Assembly (NCBI RefSeq): GCF_000156175.1
Contig: NZ_GG692711.1
Span: 265,371-301,494 of the forward strand
DNA: 36,124 bases
Reading direction: 5' to 3'
From: Collinsella intestinalis DSM 13280
GTDB taxonomy: Bacteria > Actinomycetota > Coriobacteriia > Coriobacteriales > Coriobacteriaceae
Both the position numbers and the translations under genes were made by a program. Of this stretch, positions 24,536 through 32,922 are shown piece by piece. The notes beneath the pieces are model-generated. The model did not search any database, was not told where the DNA came from, and saw nothing but the letters and a program-made list of their open reading frames with translations. The first letter of the stretch is position 1, and every line of letters begins with the position of its first letter.

Positions 24536-24565
24536 GTCTCAATTTGTACCTGTCCCCAATTGAGA
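24536..24565 (-). repeat. 30-bp inverted repeat, right arm (REP-like)
   Basis: Exact reverse complement of 24466-24495. Most of the arm recurs at 30186-30208 (22 of 23 positions identical). The pair sits between the divergent tetR and MTA/SAH nucleosidase genes. Confidence 0.75.
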
Positions 24566-24623
24566 TCCAAGAGACTCTGTGCTGGTAGAATAGGTCGCGA
24601 TTGAATTTGAAGATTGGAGACCC

Positions 24624-25436
24624 ATGGCACCTGTCATCGCCATCATCGGAGCGCTCGAGAAGGAAGTGCGCCAGATCTACGCCGCCGTCGAGAAGGGCAC
24701 CGTCGCCGACGAGGCCGGCCTGCACATCGTGGGCGGCGAATACCACGGCTTCGAGATCGTTGCCACCACGGCCGGCATGGGCACCGTCAACGCCGCGGCC
24801 GCGGCGCAGCACCTCATCAGCGCGCACGGCGCCAACGCCATCATCTTCTCCGGTATCGCCGGCGGTCTCAACCCTGCCCTGCACATCGGCGACGTCGTAA
24901 TCGGCGAGCAGCTGCGCTACCTCGACACCGACACCGCCCTCATCGCCGAATCCGCGCCCGGCCTCGAGGAATTCTCCAGCAGCGATTTCCTCGTCGAGCT
25001 CGCCGAGCAGACCCTGCGCGCTCACGGCTTTGTCGATGCCGCGCTCTCCGAGGGCGATGCCGCCACCGCCCGGGCCGAGGCCGACGCCACCCTCTTCCGT
25101 CGCAACAACACCGATTCCGAGCCGCAGCGCTTCCTGCGCGGCACGATCGCCACGGGCGACCGCTTCGTGAGCGGTGCCGAGGCCAAGGCGGCCGCAATCG
25201 CCGCTACGCAGGGCGACTGTGTGGAGATGGAGGGCGCCGCCATCGCACACGTCGCGGCCAAGAACGGCATCGATTGCCTGGTCTTGCGCGCCATCTCGGA
25301 CAACTGTGACGAGAGCTATGACGCCCTTTCCTCCCGCGAGTTCGATCTCGAGGAATATGCCAAGAGCGCCAGCTCCCTTGTGCTTTCCATCGTTCGCCGC
25401 CTCGCGGTCCAGCTCGGGATTGAGCCGCGCGACTAA
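24624..25436 (+). CDS. mtnN: 5'-methylthioadenosine/S-adenosylhomocysteine nucleosidase
   Basis: A 270-residue protein of the PNP/UDP phosphorylase fold. It keeps the MTA/SAH nucleosidase residues: E12 (GALEKEV), M202 and E203 (CVEMEGAAIAHVA), and D226 (LRAISDNCD), with FSGIAGGLNPALHIGDVV for the ribosyl pocket. It cleaves methylthioadenosine and S-adenosylhomocysteine, recycling SAM by-products; this suits a genome segment that also carries a methyltransferase and a methionine transporter. It is about 38 residues longer than the E. coli enzyme, mainly through a charged insertion near residues 138-165 (ALSEGDAATARAEADATLFR). The ATG follows TTGGAGACCC. yihA follows after about 85 nt in the same direction. 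Confidence 0.9.
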   Translation: MAPVIAIIGALEKEVRQIYAAVEKGTVADEAGLHIVGGEYHGFEIVATTAGMGTVNAAAAAQHLISAHGANAIIFSGIAGGLNPALHIGDVVIGEQLRYLDTDTALIAESAPGLEEFSSSDFLVELAEQTLRAHGFVDAALSEGDAATARAEADATLFRRNNTDSEPQRFLRGTIATGDRFVSGAEAKAAAIAATQGDCVEMEGAAIAHVAAKNGIDCLVLRAISDNCDESYDALSSREFDLEEYAKSASSLVLSIVRRLAVQLGIEPRD

Positions 25437-25520
25437 CGGCGCACCGCACATTCCCGAACGCGCCGGCCATATCCGCGCGCTCCGCAGCCCCGTCCCCGAT
25501 CACGCAGAGAGGCATTTCCC

Positions 25521-26144
25521 ATGGCAGAGGCCATCAACTACAACAAGGTCCATTTCGTCGCCAGCTACGGCAAGGCATCACAGATCCCGCCGTCGACCTG
25601 CCCCGAAGTGAGCTTCGTGGGCCGTTCCAACGTGGGCAAATCCTCGATCATGAACAAGCTGTTCAACCGCCGCGGCCTCGTGAAGGTCTCCTCCACCCCG
25701 GGCAAGACCGCCAACGTCAACTTCTTCGAGGCCGACGGCGTGCACTTCGTCGACCTGCCCGGCTATGGCTTCGCACAGCGCAGCAAGGCCGAACGCGACC
25801 GCTGGGCCCGACTCATCGGCGACTTCTTCGATTCCGAGCGCAGCTTCAACCTGGTCGTCTCCCTTGTGGACATCCGCCACGACCCGAGCAAGCTCGACCT
25901 GCAGATGATCGAGTTCCTGCGCGAGAACGGCTTCAACTTCATCGTCTGTCTCACCAAGGCCGACAAACTCTCCAAGTCGCAGCAGGGCAAGCAAGCCGCG
26001 TCGATCCGCAAGCAGATCGGCGTCCCCGCCGATCGCCTCATCGTCACGAGCAGCGAATCCGGTCTGGGCATCGACCGCCTCAAGCAGGCCATCGTCGATT
26101 TCTGCCTGGATGACGAGGACGAGAACGAGTCCGCCGTCAACTAG
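25521..26144 (+). CDS. yihA: Ribosome biogenesis GTPase YihA/YsxC (EngB)
   Basis: A 207-residue GTPase of the TrmE-Era-EngA-YihA class. G1 is GRSNVGKS (34-41), G2 is the conserved Thr in SSTPGKTANVNFFE, G3 is DLPG (78-81), and G4 is TKAD (145-148). These proteins bind 50S assembly intermediates and are usually essential. Its length is normal for the family. The ATG follows GAGAGGCATTTCCC. The gene converges with the YitT gene, and the two stop codons overlap inside a 14-bp palindrome. Confidence 0.95.
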   Translation: MAEAINYNKVHFVASYGKASQIPPSTCPEVSFVGRSNVGKSSIMNKLFNRRGLVKVSSTPGKTANVNFFEADGVHFVDLPGYGFAQRSKAERDRWARLIGDFFDSERSFNLVVSLVDIRHDPSKLDLQMIEFLRENGFNFIVCLTKADKLSKSQQGKQAASIRKQIGVPADRLIVTSSESGLGIDRLKQAIVDFCLDDEDENESAVN

Positions 26145-26149
26145 TTGAC
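26136..26149. other. 14-bp palindrome shared by two overlapping convergent stop codons
   Basis: GTCAACTAGTTGAC is a perfect palindrome. Read on either strand it gives Val-Asn-stop, so it encodes the last two residues and the TAG of both YihA (plus strand) and the YitT protein (minus strand). The two stops overlap at 26142-26143. Confidence 0.9.
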
Positions 26150-27151
26150 GCCCCTGAAGCCCTTGCCCACGATCTCGGAGCTGTCCACGATCGTGATGAA
26201 GCACCCCGGATCGACCTCGCGCGCGTATCGACGCAGCTTCACGGCCTCGCGGCGGCTCAAGACGCACATGATCACCGTCACAAGCTGACCTGAGAACGCA
26301 CCGTATCCACGGCTGATAGTGGCCGTGCGGTTGAGCTCCTTGACGATGTAGGTCTCGACCTTCAAAGGCTCCTTGCAGATGATGGTACAAACCTTCCTCA
26401 AATGGATGCTCTCGATGGCCTTATCGACCACCAGCGTCTTGGCAAACAGGCCGAGCACGCAGTAGAGGCCCACGCGCGGACCGTACAGCACCGCCGCGAT
26501 GCACACGATGCCGATATCCACCAGCAACAGCGCGCGCCCGATCTCGAGCGTGCTGTGGCGTCTGAGGATCATGGCGAGGATGTCGGTGCCGCCCGTCGAA
26601 GCGCCGATGTCGAACACCATGGCGCTGCCTATCGCGGGCAAGATCACGGCAAAGCACAGGTCGAGCCACATATCCCCCGTGATGGACGCCGTCGACGCCC
26701 CGGGGAACAGCATCTCGAACAGGGACACGTAACCCGAAAGCGCGAACGATGCGAACACGCTCCACAGGATCGCCTTGCGCTCCAAGAAGATGAATCCCAG
26801 CACCACCAGCACGATGTTGATGATCCACATGAAAGCGCCAACCGGCAACGTGGGGAACAGCGTCGAGAGGATGACCGACACGCCGGAGGTGCCGCCGAAC
26901 GCAAAGTGGTTTGGCGTCTTGAACAACACGATGGCCAGGGCGGTAAGGATCAACCCGCCATTCAAGATGGCAAAGAAGCGCAGGAGGCCCGGGTCCTTGC
27001 TGCGACGAGCGCCAACTTGCTCGCCGCGGCGGATGTCCTCCTCGCTCACGAGGTGTTCAAGGGGCTCGACCGGTGTCGTATGTTGGGTCGCCGCCCATGA
27101 AGAGGCAGCCTCCGTCGCCGTTGGCCTTGCTTGCTCTTTCTGCTCTTCCAC
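26141..27151 (-). CDS. YitT-family membrane protein (DUF161-DUF2179)
   Basis: A 336-residue protein. A polar N-terminal tail of ~55 residues is followed by five or six membrane helices in the YitT pattern: ILNGGLILTALAIVLFKTPN, FGGTSGVSVILSTLFP, FDIGASTGGTDILAMILRR and DIGIVCIAAVLYGPRVGLYC. The C-terminal cytoplasmic DUF2179 domain ends in REVDPGCFITIVDSSEIVGK. The family is a putative transporter of unknown substrate, common in Bacillota and Actinomycetota. The start used is GTG at 27151, as no ATG precedes the first helix; the ribosome site is poor (GCGGGGCGCGGC), so the start is uncertain. It runs convergently into yihA. Confidence 0.82.
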   Translation of the reverse strand: MEEQKEQARPTATEAASSWAATQHTTPVEPLEHLVSEEDIRRGEQVGARRSKDPGLLRFFAILNGGLILTALAIVLFKTPNHFAFGGTSGVSVILSTLFPTLPVGAFMWIINIVLVVLGFIFLERKAILWSVFASFALSGYVSLFEMLFPGASTASITGDMWLDLCFAVILPAIGSAMVFDIGASTGGTDILAMILRRHSTLEIGRALLLVDIGIVCIAAVLYGPRVGLYCVLGLFAKTLVVDKAIESIHLRKVCTIICKEPLKVETYIVKELNRTATISRGYGAFSGQLVTVIMCVLSRREAVKLRRYAREVDPGCFITIVDSSEIVGKGFRGVN

Positions 27152-27270
27152 GCCGCGCCCCGCTTTTCGAATCGGTTCCTCGCGCCCCTGATGGTAACGC
27201 GAACGGCCCCTTATGCAAGCAGCGTTTGCGACAGTTCGGGCAACGGACGATCACAGGCGTCATCGGCATG

Positions 27271-27299
27271 AAAAAGGCGGCCGCCCCACGGCGACCGCC
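27271..27299 (-). terminator. Rho-independent terminator of metNIQ
   Basis: On the minus strand GGCGGTCG pairs with CGGCCGCC (one G-U pair) and TTTTT follows. It starts about 57 nt after the metQ stop. Confidence 0.85.
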
Positions 27300-27355
27300 C
27301 CATATAGCCTCTTATCACCCGAGACGATACCCAGGCCCAGAATCGACAGCGAAAC

Positions 27356-28222
27356 CTAGAACGCGGGAAGCACGTCCTCGCCGTAGTTCTCCGCGAGATA
27401 GGCCTTGAAGTCCTCAGAGGTAAGCACCTTGACGAGGGCCTTGATTCCCTTGGAATCCTCCTGGCCCTTGGCGACGCAGATGATGTTGGCGTACCTCTCA
27501 ACGGCGAGCGAATCGGAGGACTCGTGCGCGAGGGCATCGGCGACGTGATAGCCTGCCTCGATGGCGTAGTTGCCGTTGATGACCGCAAAGTCGACCGAGG
27601 AAAGGGCACGCGGCAGCGCGGCGGCCTCGAGCTCCTGGAACTTGAGGTTGTGCGGATTCTCCTTGATGTCCTTGGGCGTGGACTCGAGGTTCTCGGGGTC
27701 GGAAAGGGTAATCAGGCCAAGATCCTGCAGCAGGAGCAGGGCGCGACCCTCGTTGGTGGGGTCATTCGGAATCGCGACCGTGGCACCGTCGGAGATGTTG
27801 TCGAGGTCATCGGACGCACCGGCGTACACCGCGAAGGGCTCGTAGTGAATCAAGCCGGCGGATACAAGGTCGGTGCCGTTCTTCTCGTTGTAATCCTCAA
27901 GATAGGTGATGTGCTGGAAGTAGTTGGCATCGACGGAGCCGGCGGACGTGTCCTTGTTGGGCTGGATGTAATCGGTGTACTCCTTCACCTTGAGCTCGAT
28001 GCCCTGCTTGGCGAGAAGAGGCGCGGCGAAATCTGTCAGGATCTCGGCGTGCGGCGCGGGGCTGGCGGCGACGGTCAGCACGGCGGAATCGGCCGCGGCG
28101 GAGCCGGCGGGAGCGGAAGAGCCGCCGCAAGCGGTGAGACCGCCCAGGGCAACAATGCCCAGACCGGCGGCAAAAGAGGTGAGCAGGGAGCGACGAGAAA
28201 CGGAAGCGTTGAAGTTCTTCAT
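27356..28222 (-). CDS. metQ: Methionine ABC transporter substrate-binding lipoprotein
   Basis: A 288-residue NlpA/MetQ protein. The N-terminus has SRRSLLTSF, an Arg-Arg pair that may direct Tat export, a hydrophobic stretch and a lipobox LTAC with Cys32 as the lipidated residue. Mature motifs are LTVAASPAPHAEIL, DYIQPNKDTSAGSVDANYFQ, HITYLEDYN, VAIPNDPTNEGRALLLLQDL, and VDFAVINGNYAIEAGY, all typical of MetQ. The ATG at 28222 follows AAAGGATTCCATC. It closes the metN-metI-metQ operon. The 125-nt gap after metI holds an 8-bp inverted repeat (28280-28287 with 28335-28342) that could set differential mRNA stability. Lipidation would depend on Lgt, encoded at 33 kb. Confidence 0.92.
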   Translation of the reverse strand: MKNFNASVSRRSLLTSFAAGLGIVALGGLTACGGSSAPAGSAAADSAVLTVAASPAPHAEILTDFAAPLLAKQGIELKVKEYTDYIQPNKDTSAGSVDANYFQHITYLEDYNEKNGTDLVSAGLIHYEPFAVYAGASDDLDNISDGATVAIPNDPTNEGRALLLLQDLGLITLSDPENLESTPKDIKENPHNLKFQELEAAALPRALSSVDFAVINGNYAIEAGYHVADALAHESSDSLAVERYANIICVAKGQEDSKGIKALVKVLTSEDFKAYLAENYGEDVLPAF

Positions 28223-28347
28223 GATGGAATCCTTTCGAAGGACGTTGTTGAGAGATGAATGGTCTGGGGCCAGGCAGGGTTTCCCAGATGCCGCAGGTTG
28301 ACGCAAGCGACGATTGAACGCCGAAATGCGATACCTGGGAAAGCTGG

Positions 28348-29005
28348 TCAGCGGTGATCGACCTTGCGGGCGATGAGATTGCACACTGACTGGATGAGCT
28401 GGACGAGCGCGATGAGCAACACGACCGTGGCAATCATGGCACCGTCCTCGTAGCGGTAATAGCCATAGCGGATGGCGATATCGCCCAGGCCGCCCGCGCC
28501 CACGGCGCCTGCGATGGCGGTGTAACCCAGCACGGCGATGAGCGTCACGGCGATGCCACGCACGATACTCGGCAGCGCCTCGGGCAGAAGCGCCGAGAAC
28601 ACGATACGGGGCACGGACGCGCCGCACGCCTCAGCGGCCTCCACGGCGTCGCGGCTCACCTCGGCGAGCGATTGCTCGACCATACGGGCCACGAACGGGG
28701 CGGTCGCAACCACCAAAGGCGGGATGACGCCCACCACGCCTGTGGAGGTGCCGACGAGCGCCTGAGTGGCGGGCATAAGGGCGATCAGCAGAATGATAAA
28801 CGGCAGGGAACGGCCGATGTTGACCACCCAGCCCAGCACCGCGTTCAGCACGGGCACGGGGCGCAGGCCGTTCGGCGCGGTGAGGTGCAGCACGACACCG
28901 AGGACCGTGCCGATCACATAGGCGACCGCAGTGGACGCGAACACCATGACGAGCGTGTCGATGGTGCCCTGAATGAGCAACGGAGCAAACTCCGCGAGGA
29001 AATCG

Positions 29006-29013
<8 letters not shown>
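28348..29013 (-). CDS. metI: Methionine ABC transporter permease
   Basis: A 221-residue membrane protein with five or six helices. The MetI pattern is clear: GTIDTLVMVFASTAVAYVIG, VNIGRSLPFIILLIALMPAT and PLVVATAPFVARMVEQSLAE, then the ABC-contact EAA loop VEAAEACGASVPRIVFSALL, followed by GYTAIAGAVGAGGLGDIAIR. The ATG at 29013 lies inside the last codons of metN (8-nt overlap) and has GGTGGATTGGG, so translation is coupled. It forms the membrane channel with the MetN ATPase and receives methionine from MetQ. Confidence 0.93.
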
Positions 29014-29896
<883 letters not shown>

Positions 29897-29956
29897 GAGG
29901 AAAACTCCGCTTAAAGATGGTTTTGGGATAAATGGCCATCTCCCGCCGGAGACAGC

Positions 29957-30076
29957 CTAATGGAGGCGCCCGGTCTCGGTCAGCACGCGGAAAACGCGCG
30001 GCATGACAAAGTGCCCGGGCGAGGGCATCTCCATGACCATCATCATGCTCGCGATATGTCCGTCAAACGTAATCAT
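29957..30076 (-). CDS. Met-rich short ORF in the metN leader (possible leader peptide)
   Basis: From ATG 30076 a 39-codon frame reads MITFDGHIASMMMVMEMPSP, then GHFVMPRVFRVLTETGRLH, and stops at TAG 29959-29957. Seven of 39 residues are Met, five of them within seven codons. A second in-frame ATG at 30103 would add nine residues. It lies downstream of the asp23 terminator and 60 nt upstream of metN, on the same strand. The ribosome site is weak. The family is unknown. The composition and position suggest a methionine-sensing leader peptide, but a chance ORF cannot be excluded. Confidence 0.4.
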   Translation of the reverse strand: MITFDGHIASMMMVMEMPSPGHFVMPRVFRVLTETGRLH

Positions 30077-30133
30077 GGGGATGAGCTTAACAGGGTACCC
30101 CATATCGGGCAACCATGGAAACCGCCATGAAAC

Positions 30134-30162
30134 AAAAACGGCCGTCTGCAAACAGGCGGCCG
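30134..30162 (-). terminator. Rho-independent terminator after asp23
   Basis: On the minus strand CGGCCG-C-CTG pairs with CAG-A-CGGCCG around a TTTG loop (one mismatch), followed by TTTTTG. It separates the envelope-stress operon from the metN leader. Confidence 0.88.
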
Positions 30163-30185
30163 CATGCCCTTTGGCAACATGTTGC

Positions 30186-30208
30186 AAATTGTACCTGTCC
30201 CCAATTGA
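30186..30208 (-). repeat. Single copy of the REP-like core
   Basis: aaattgtacctgtccccaat plus tga matches the 24536-24565 arm at 22 of 23 positions. Here it occurs once, between the asp23 stop and its terminator. Confidence 0.65.
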
Positions 30209-30225
30209 ACAGCTTTGGCGATGTC

Positions 30226-30768
30226 TTACTCGTCGTCCTCGGCGTGGCGCTTCTTGCTCGCCTCGTATTCCTCGCGCGTCACCACATCCTCGATGCGCAA
30301 GTTGATGCCTGCAACCTCCAGGCCGGTCATAGCGGTCAGACGCTCGGTCACGCGCTCCTTCACGTCCTCGAAGATCGCCGGCGCATAGCAACCATACTCG
30401 ATGATCACGGAGATGTTCACAATCACACGGTTGTCGTCGGTGACCTCAACGGTAACGCCCTTGGTGAGGTTCTCGGCGCCGAAGGTCTCCTGCACGAGAT
30501 GCATAAGGTTGCCCTTCATGCCGAGAACATGCGGGACCTCGCGCGTGGCCATGGCGACGATCTTCTCGATAACGCCGTTGGAATAGGTGAGAGAGTCCTC
30601 AGAATCGTCCTCGAGATCCTCTTCGAACTCAGGCTCACCCTCGAACGCGGGCTCGCCGGCCTCGTTCATGTCCTGCTCCATGGGCTGCAGCTCGCGCTCG
30701 GCCTCGTCGTCAGCCTTCGAAAACGCGACCTCGATGCCGAACAGTCCCTGTTTCTTCTCGTCTGCCAT
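30226..30768 (-). CDS. Asp23/Gls24-family envelope stress protein
   Basis: A 180-residue protein. An acidic N-terminal tail of ~60 residues (EGEPEFEEDLEDDSEDSL) precedes the Asp23 domain: LTYSNGVIEKIVAMATREVP, GVTVEVTDDNRVIVNISVII, EYGCYAPAIFEDVKERVTER and GLEVAGINLRIEDVV. In Staphylococcus, Asp23 is anchored to the membrane by AmaP; the two genes upstream here encode an AmaP-like protein and a DUF2273 protein, so the complex is probably the same. The ATG follows GGGGAGGACACC. It ends in a terminator. Confidence 0.9.
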   Translation of the reverse strand: MADEKKQGLFGIEVAFSKADDEAERELQPMEQDMNEAGEPAFEGEPEFEEDLEDDSEDSLTYSNGVIEKIVAMATREVPHVLGMKGNLMHLVQETFGAENLTKGVTVEVTDDNRVIVNISVIIEYGCYAPAIFEDVKERVTERLTAMTGLEVAGINLRIEDVVTREEYEASKKRHAEDDE

Positions 30769-30865
30769 GGTGTCCTCCCCTGTCGGGCTCTGCCGTCTGA
30801 TTTCCTCATGCTATCGAATATGCCCACGGACGCACGGTTCATGCACAGGCGCGGGCGGCGTCATG

Positions 30866-31264
30866 TTATTTGTCGAACAGACGGCGGATGAAGTTCACCG
30901 CCGCGTTATCGCCGTCACGCATTTGACCGATGACCACACCGACGCCCACGAACACGGCGATGACAATGGTGTCCCACAGCCCGATGACCAAGATGAGCAC
31001 CGCCAGCACGAACCCCATGATGCCGTACAGCGTGGCATGCGGATGCGCATCGGCGTGCTCCCACATCCTGCGCCCCAGCTCGCGGAAAAAGCCAAAGGTC
31101 GCCTCGTGGAACGTCTCGGGGCGGGTGGTCCCATCCGCACCGGTCGCGCTCGCCTGCGAGCCAGCCTCGGCGGAAGACGTATGCGTCTTGCTCTCGACGG
31201 GCTCGACGACATGCTCGATGACGGCTTTGGGCGCCCTCTGCGCGCCCTTTGCAGTATCATTCAC
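30866..31264 (-). CDS. DUF2273-type small membrane protein
   Basis: A 132-residue protein with a polar N-terminal tail, an amphipathic segment (FGFFRELGRRMWEHADAHPH) and two closely spaced hydrophobic helices (GIMGFVLAVLILVIGLWDTI, VIAVFVGVGVVIG), ending in NFIRRLFDK. That is the DUF2273 layout found in Asp23 operons, here with a longer N-terminus than usual. The start is GTG 31264, directly abutting the AmaP stop (TAAGTG), with AGGGAGG 8 nt upstream. Confidence 0.8.
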   Translation of the reverse strand: MNDTAKGAQRAPKAVIEHVVEPVESKTHTSSAEAGSQASATGADGTTRPETFHEATFGFFRELGRRMWEHADAHPHATLYGIMGFVLAVLILVIGLWDTIVIAVFVGVGVVIGQMRDGDNAAVNFIRRLFDK

Positions 31265-31801
31265 TTAGCAAACCTCCCTGGTAACAGTCACGGTCTTGCT
31301 CGGCAAGAACCGAACGCGCACGGAAACACCGGGCACGCCGAGCATCTGCTCGCACGCCCGCTGCACGCGGCCCTGCATATCCTGTCCAAGGGCCGCAAGG
31401 TCCCCATCAACAAGAGCGATCGCCTCGATCTCGATATGGACCTCCGAGCGGTCACGGCCCCGCACGTGCGCCCCGACCTCCTCGATGAGCACGTCATCGC
31501 ACTCGGCGGCAGTGCGAGAAATGGAAACGAGCGCGGGTAGGGCGACTTCGATCTGGACATCGCCGGCAAGTCGCAAAAATTCAGGCTCTGGTTTGTCCGC
31601 AATGGCCGCGATCAAAAGCACCGCCATCTGGATGAGCATCACGCACACGCACGCAAACGCGAGAACGTGTACCCACGGCACAGCCAGCAGGGCATCGAAG
31701 CGATCCGTATGGGGGCCGAATTGAGAGCCCGCGAACAGGCCAACCACAACCACGGCGGAGATCAGGTACAGCACCACGCCGATCTTGCGTATGCGCCTCA
31801 T
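31265..31801 (-). CDS. AmaP-like alkaline-shock membrane anchor protein
   Basis: A 178-residue protein. Two N-terminal membrane helices (IGVVLYLISAVVVVGLFAGS and HVLAFACVCVMLIQMAVLLI) are followed by an Asp23-like soluble domain (VQIEVALPALVSISRTAAEC, then SEVHIEIEAIALVDGD and VSVRVRFLPSKTVTVTREVC). This matches AmaP, which recruits Asp23 to the membrane. It is the first gene of the three-gene operon. The ATG follows GAGAGGAGGGCCC. Confidence 0.8.
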   Translation of the reverse strand: MRRIRKIGVVLYLISAVVVVGLFAGSQFGPHTDRFDALLAVPWVHVLAFACVCVMLIQMAVLLIAAIADKPEPEFLRLAGDVQIEVALPALVSISRTAAECDDVLIEEVGAHVRGRDRSEVHIEIEAIALVDGDLAALGQDMQGRVQRACEQMLGVPGVSVRVRFLPSKTVTVTREVC

Positions 31802-31860
31802 GGGCCCTCCTCTCTCCGATGCAACGCGCGCAGACCCTCCGCGCGCGATAACGCTTTCCC

Positions 31861-31866
31861 ATTATA
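31861..31866 (-). promoter_or_regulatory. Probable -10 box of the AmaP-DUF2273-Asp23 operon
   Basis: TATAAT on the minus strand, 59 nt upstream of the AmaP start and just after the yebC terminator. The -35 position (ATCGCC) is poor. Confidence 0.4.
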
Positions 31867-31871
31867 AAGCG

Positions 31872-31901
31872 AGCCGGGCCCACGGCGATGCGGACCCGGC
31901 T
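31872..31901 (-). terminator. Rho-independent terminator after yebC
   Basis: On the minus strand AGCCGGGTCC pairs with GGGCCCGGCT (one G-U pair) around a 10-nt loop, followed by CGCTTTATAA; the T-run is weak. It begins about 42 nt after the yebC stop. Confidence 0.7.
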
Positions 31902-31943
31902 TCACAAGCACTTCTTAACCAAGCGGCGAAAACCGCGTGGATG

Positions 31944-32750
31944 TTACTCCTCTTCGAGGGCAGCGATGACCTCGTCGGTCATGTCCATGGTGGAGTACAC
32001 GTCCTGGACGTCGTCCAGGTCCTCGAGGCGGTCGATGAGGCGCTGGACCTTCTTGGCGTCGGCGCCGGAGACGGCCGTCGGGGTGGTCGGGACCATGGTG
32101 AGCTCGGCACCCTTGACCTCGATGCCCTGAGCCTCGATGCCCTTGGACACGGCCATGAGGTCGCCCGCGGCGGTCCACACGACCCACTCGTCACCGGCGT
32201 CCTCGTAGTCGTCGCCACCGGCCTCGGCGATGACCATCATGAACTCTTCCTCATCGCCGGCAGCGCCGTTGGCCATGAGGTTCTCCTTCTTGTCGTTCGG
32301 GTCGACGATCTGCTTGGAGACCACGACCTGGCCCTTGCGCTCGAACTGGAAGGCAACGGAGCCGGTGGTGCCCAGGTTGCCGCCAGCGTGGGAGAAGGCG
32401 GAGCGGACATCGGCGGCGGTGCGGTTGCGGTTGTCGGTCAGGCACTCGACGTACACGGCAACACCGGCCGGGCCGTAGCCCTCGTACACGATGTTCTCGT
32501 ACACGGCGGCGTCGGCGCCGGAACCGAAGGCCTTGTCGATGGCGGCCTTGATCTTGTCCTTGGGCATGGACTGAGCCTTGGCCTTGGCCACGGCAGCGGC
32601 GAGGGAGGCGTTGTTGTCCGGGTTGGGGTCGTTGCCAAGACGGGCCGCGACGGTGATGTTACGGCTCAGCTTGGAGAACAGGGCGGAACGCTTAGCGTCC
32701 TGCGCACCCTTGCGGTGCTTGGTAGTTGCCCATTTAGAGTGTCCGGACAT
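31944..32750 (-). CDS. yebC: YebC/TACO1 family protein
   Basis: A 268-residue protein. It opens with the family signature MSGHSKWATTKHRKGAQDAK, then RSALFSKLSRNITVAAR, NNASLAAAVAKAKAQSMPKD, YEGYGPAGVAVYVECLTDNR, NRTAADVRSAFSHAGGNLGT and TGSVAFQFERKG. YebC proteins were called transcription factors, but newer work supports a role in relieving ribosome stalling at proline-rich stretches. It is about 20 residues longer than E. coli YebC because of an acidic segment near residue 165 (DPNDKKENLMANGAAGDEEE). The ATG follows AGAAGGAGCATCAT. Confidence 0.95.
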   Translation of the reverse strand: MSGHSKWATTKHRKGAQDAKRSALFSKLSRNITVAARLGNDPNPDNNASLAAAVAKAKAQSMPKDKIKAAIDKAFGSGADAAVYENIVYEGYGPAGVAVYVECLTDNRNRTAADVRSAFSHAGGNLGTTGSVAFQFERKGQVVVSKQIVDPNDKKENLMANGAAGDEEEFMMVIAEAGGDDYEDAGDEWVVWTAAGDLMAVSKGIEAQGIEVKGAELTMVPTTPTAVSGADAKKVQRLIDRLEDLDDVQDVYSTMDMTDEVIAALEEE

Positions 32751-32922
32751 ATGATGCTCCTTCTATTTTCCCGCCCGCGGTGTTGGCGCGAGCCCATATA
32801 AACACACGTTCAGCATGATATACCGATTGCCGACCATGCGAAAGGTCTTTGAGTCAGCTTCACACACGGTCTCAATCGAGGATGGGGCGATTGCCCGAAA
32901 GGCAAACGAGCGACCGATTGCC

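Noticed and set aside
29897-30130. Possible SAM riboswitch in front of metN.
   Set aside because: I could not find the conserved core or kink-turn elements of SAM-I/S-box, nor a clear SAM-II/IV pattern. The Met-rich ORF explains the leader better, but a covariance search would be needed to decide.
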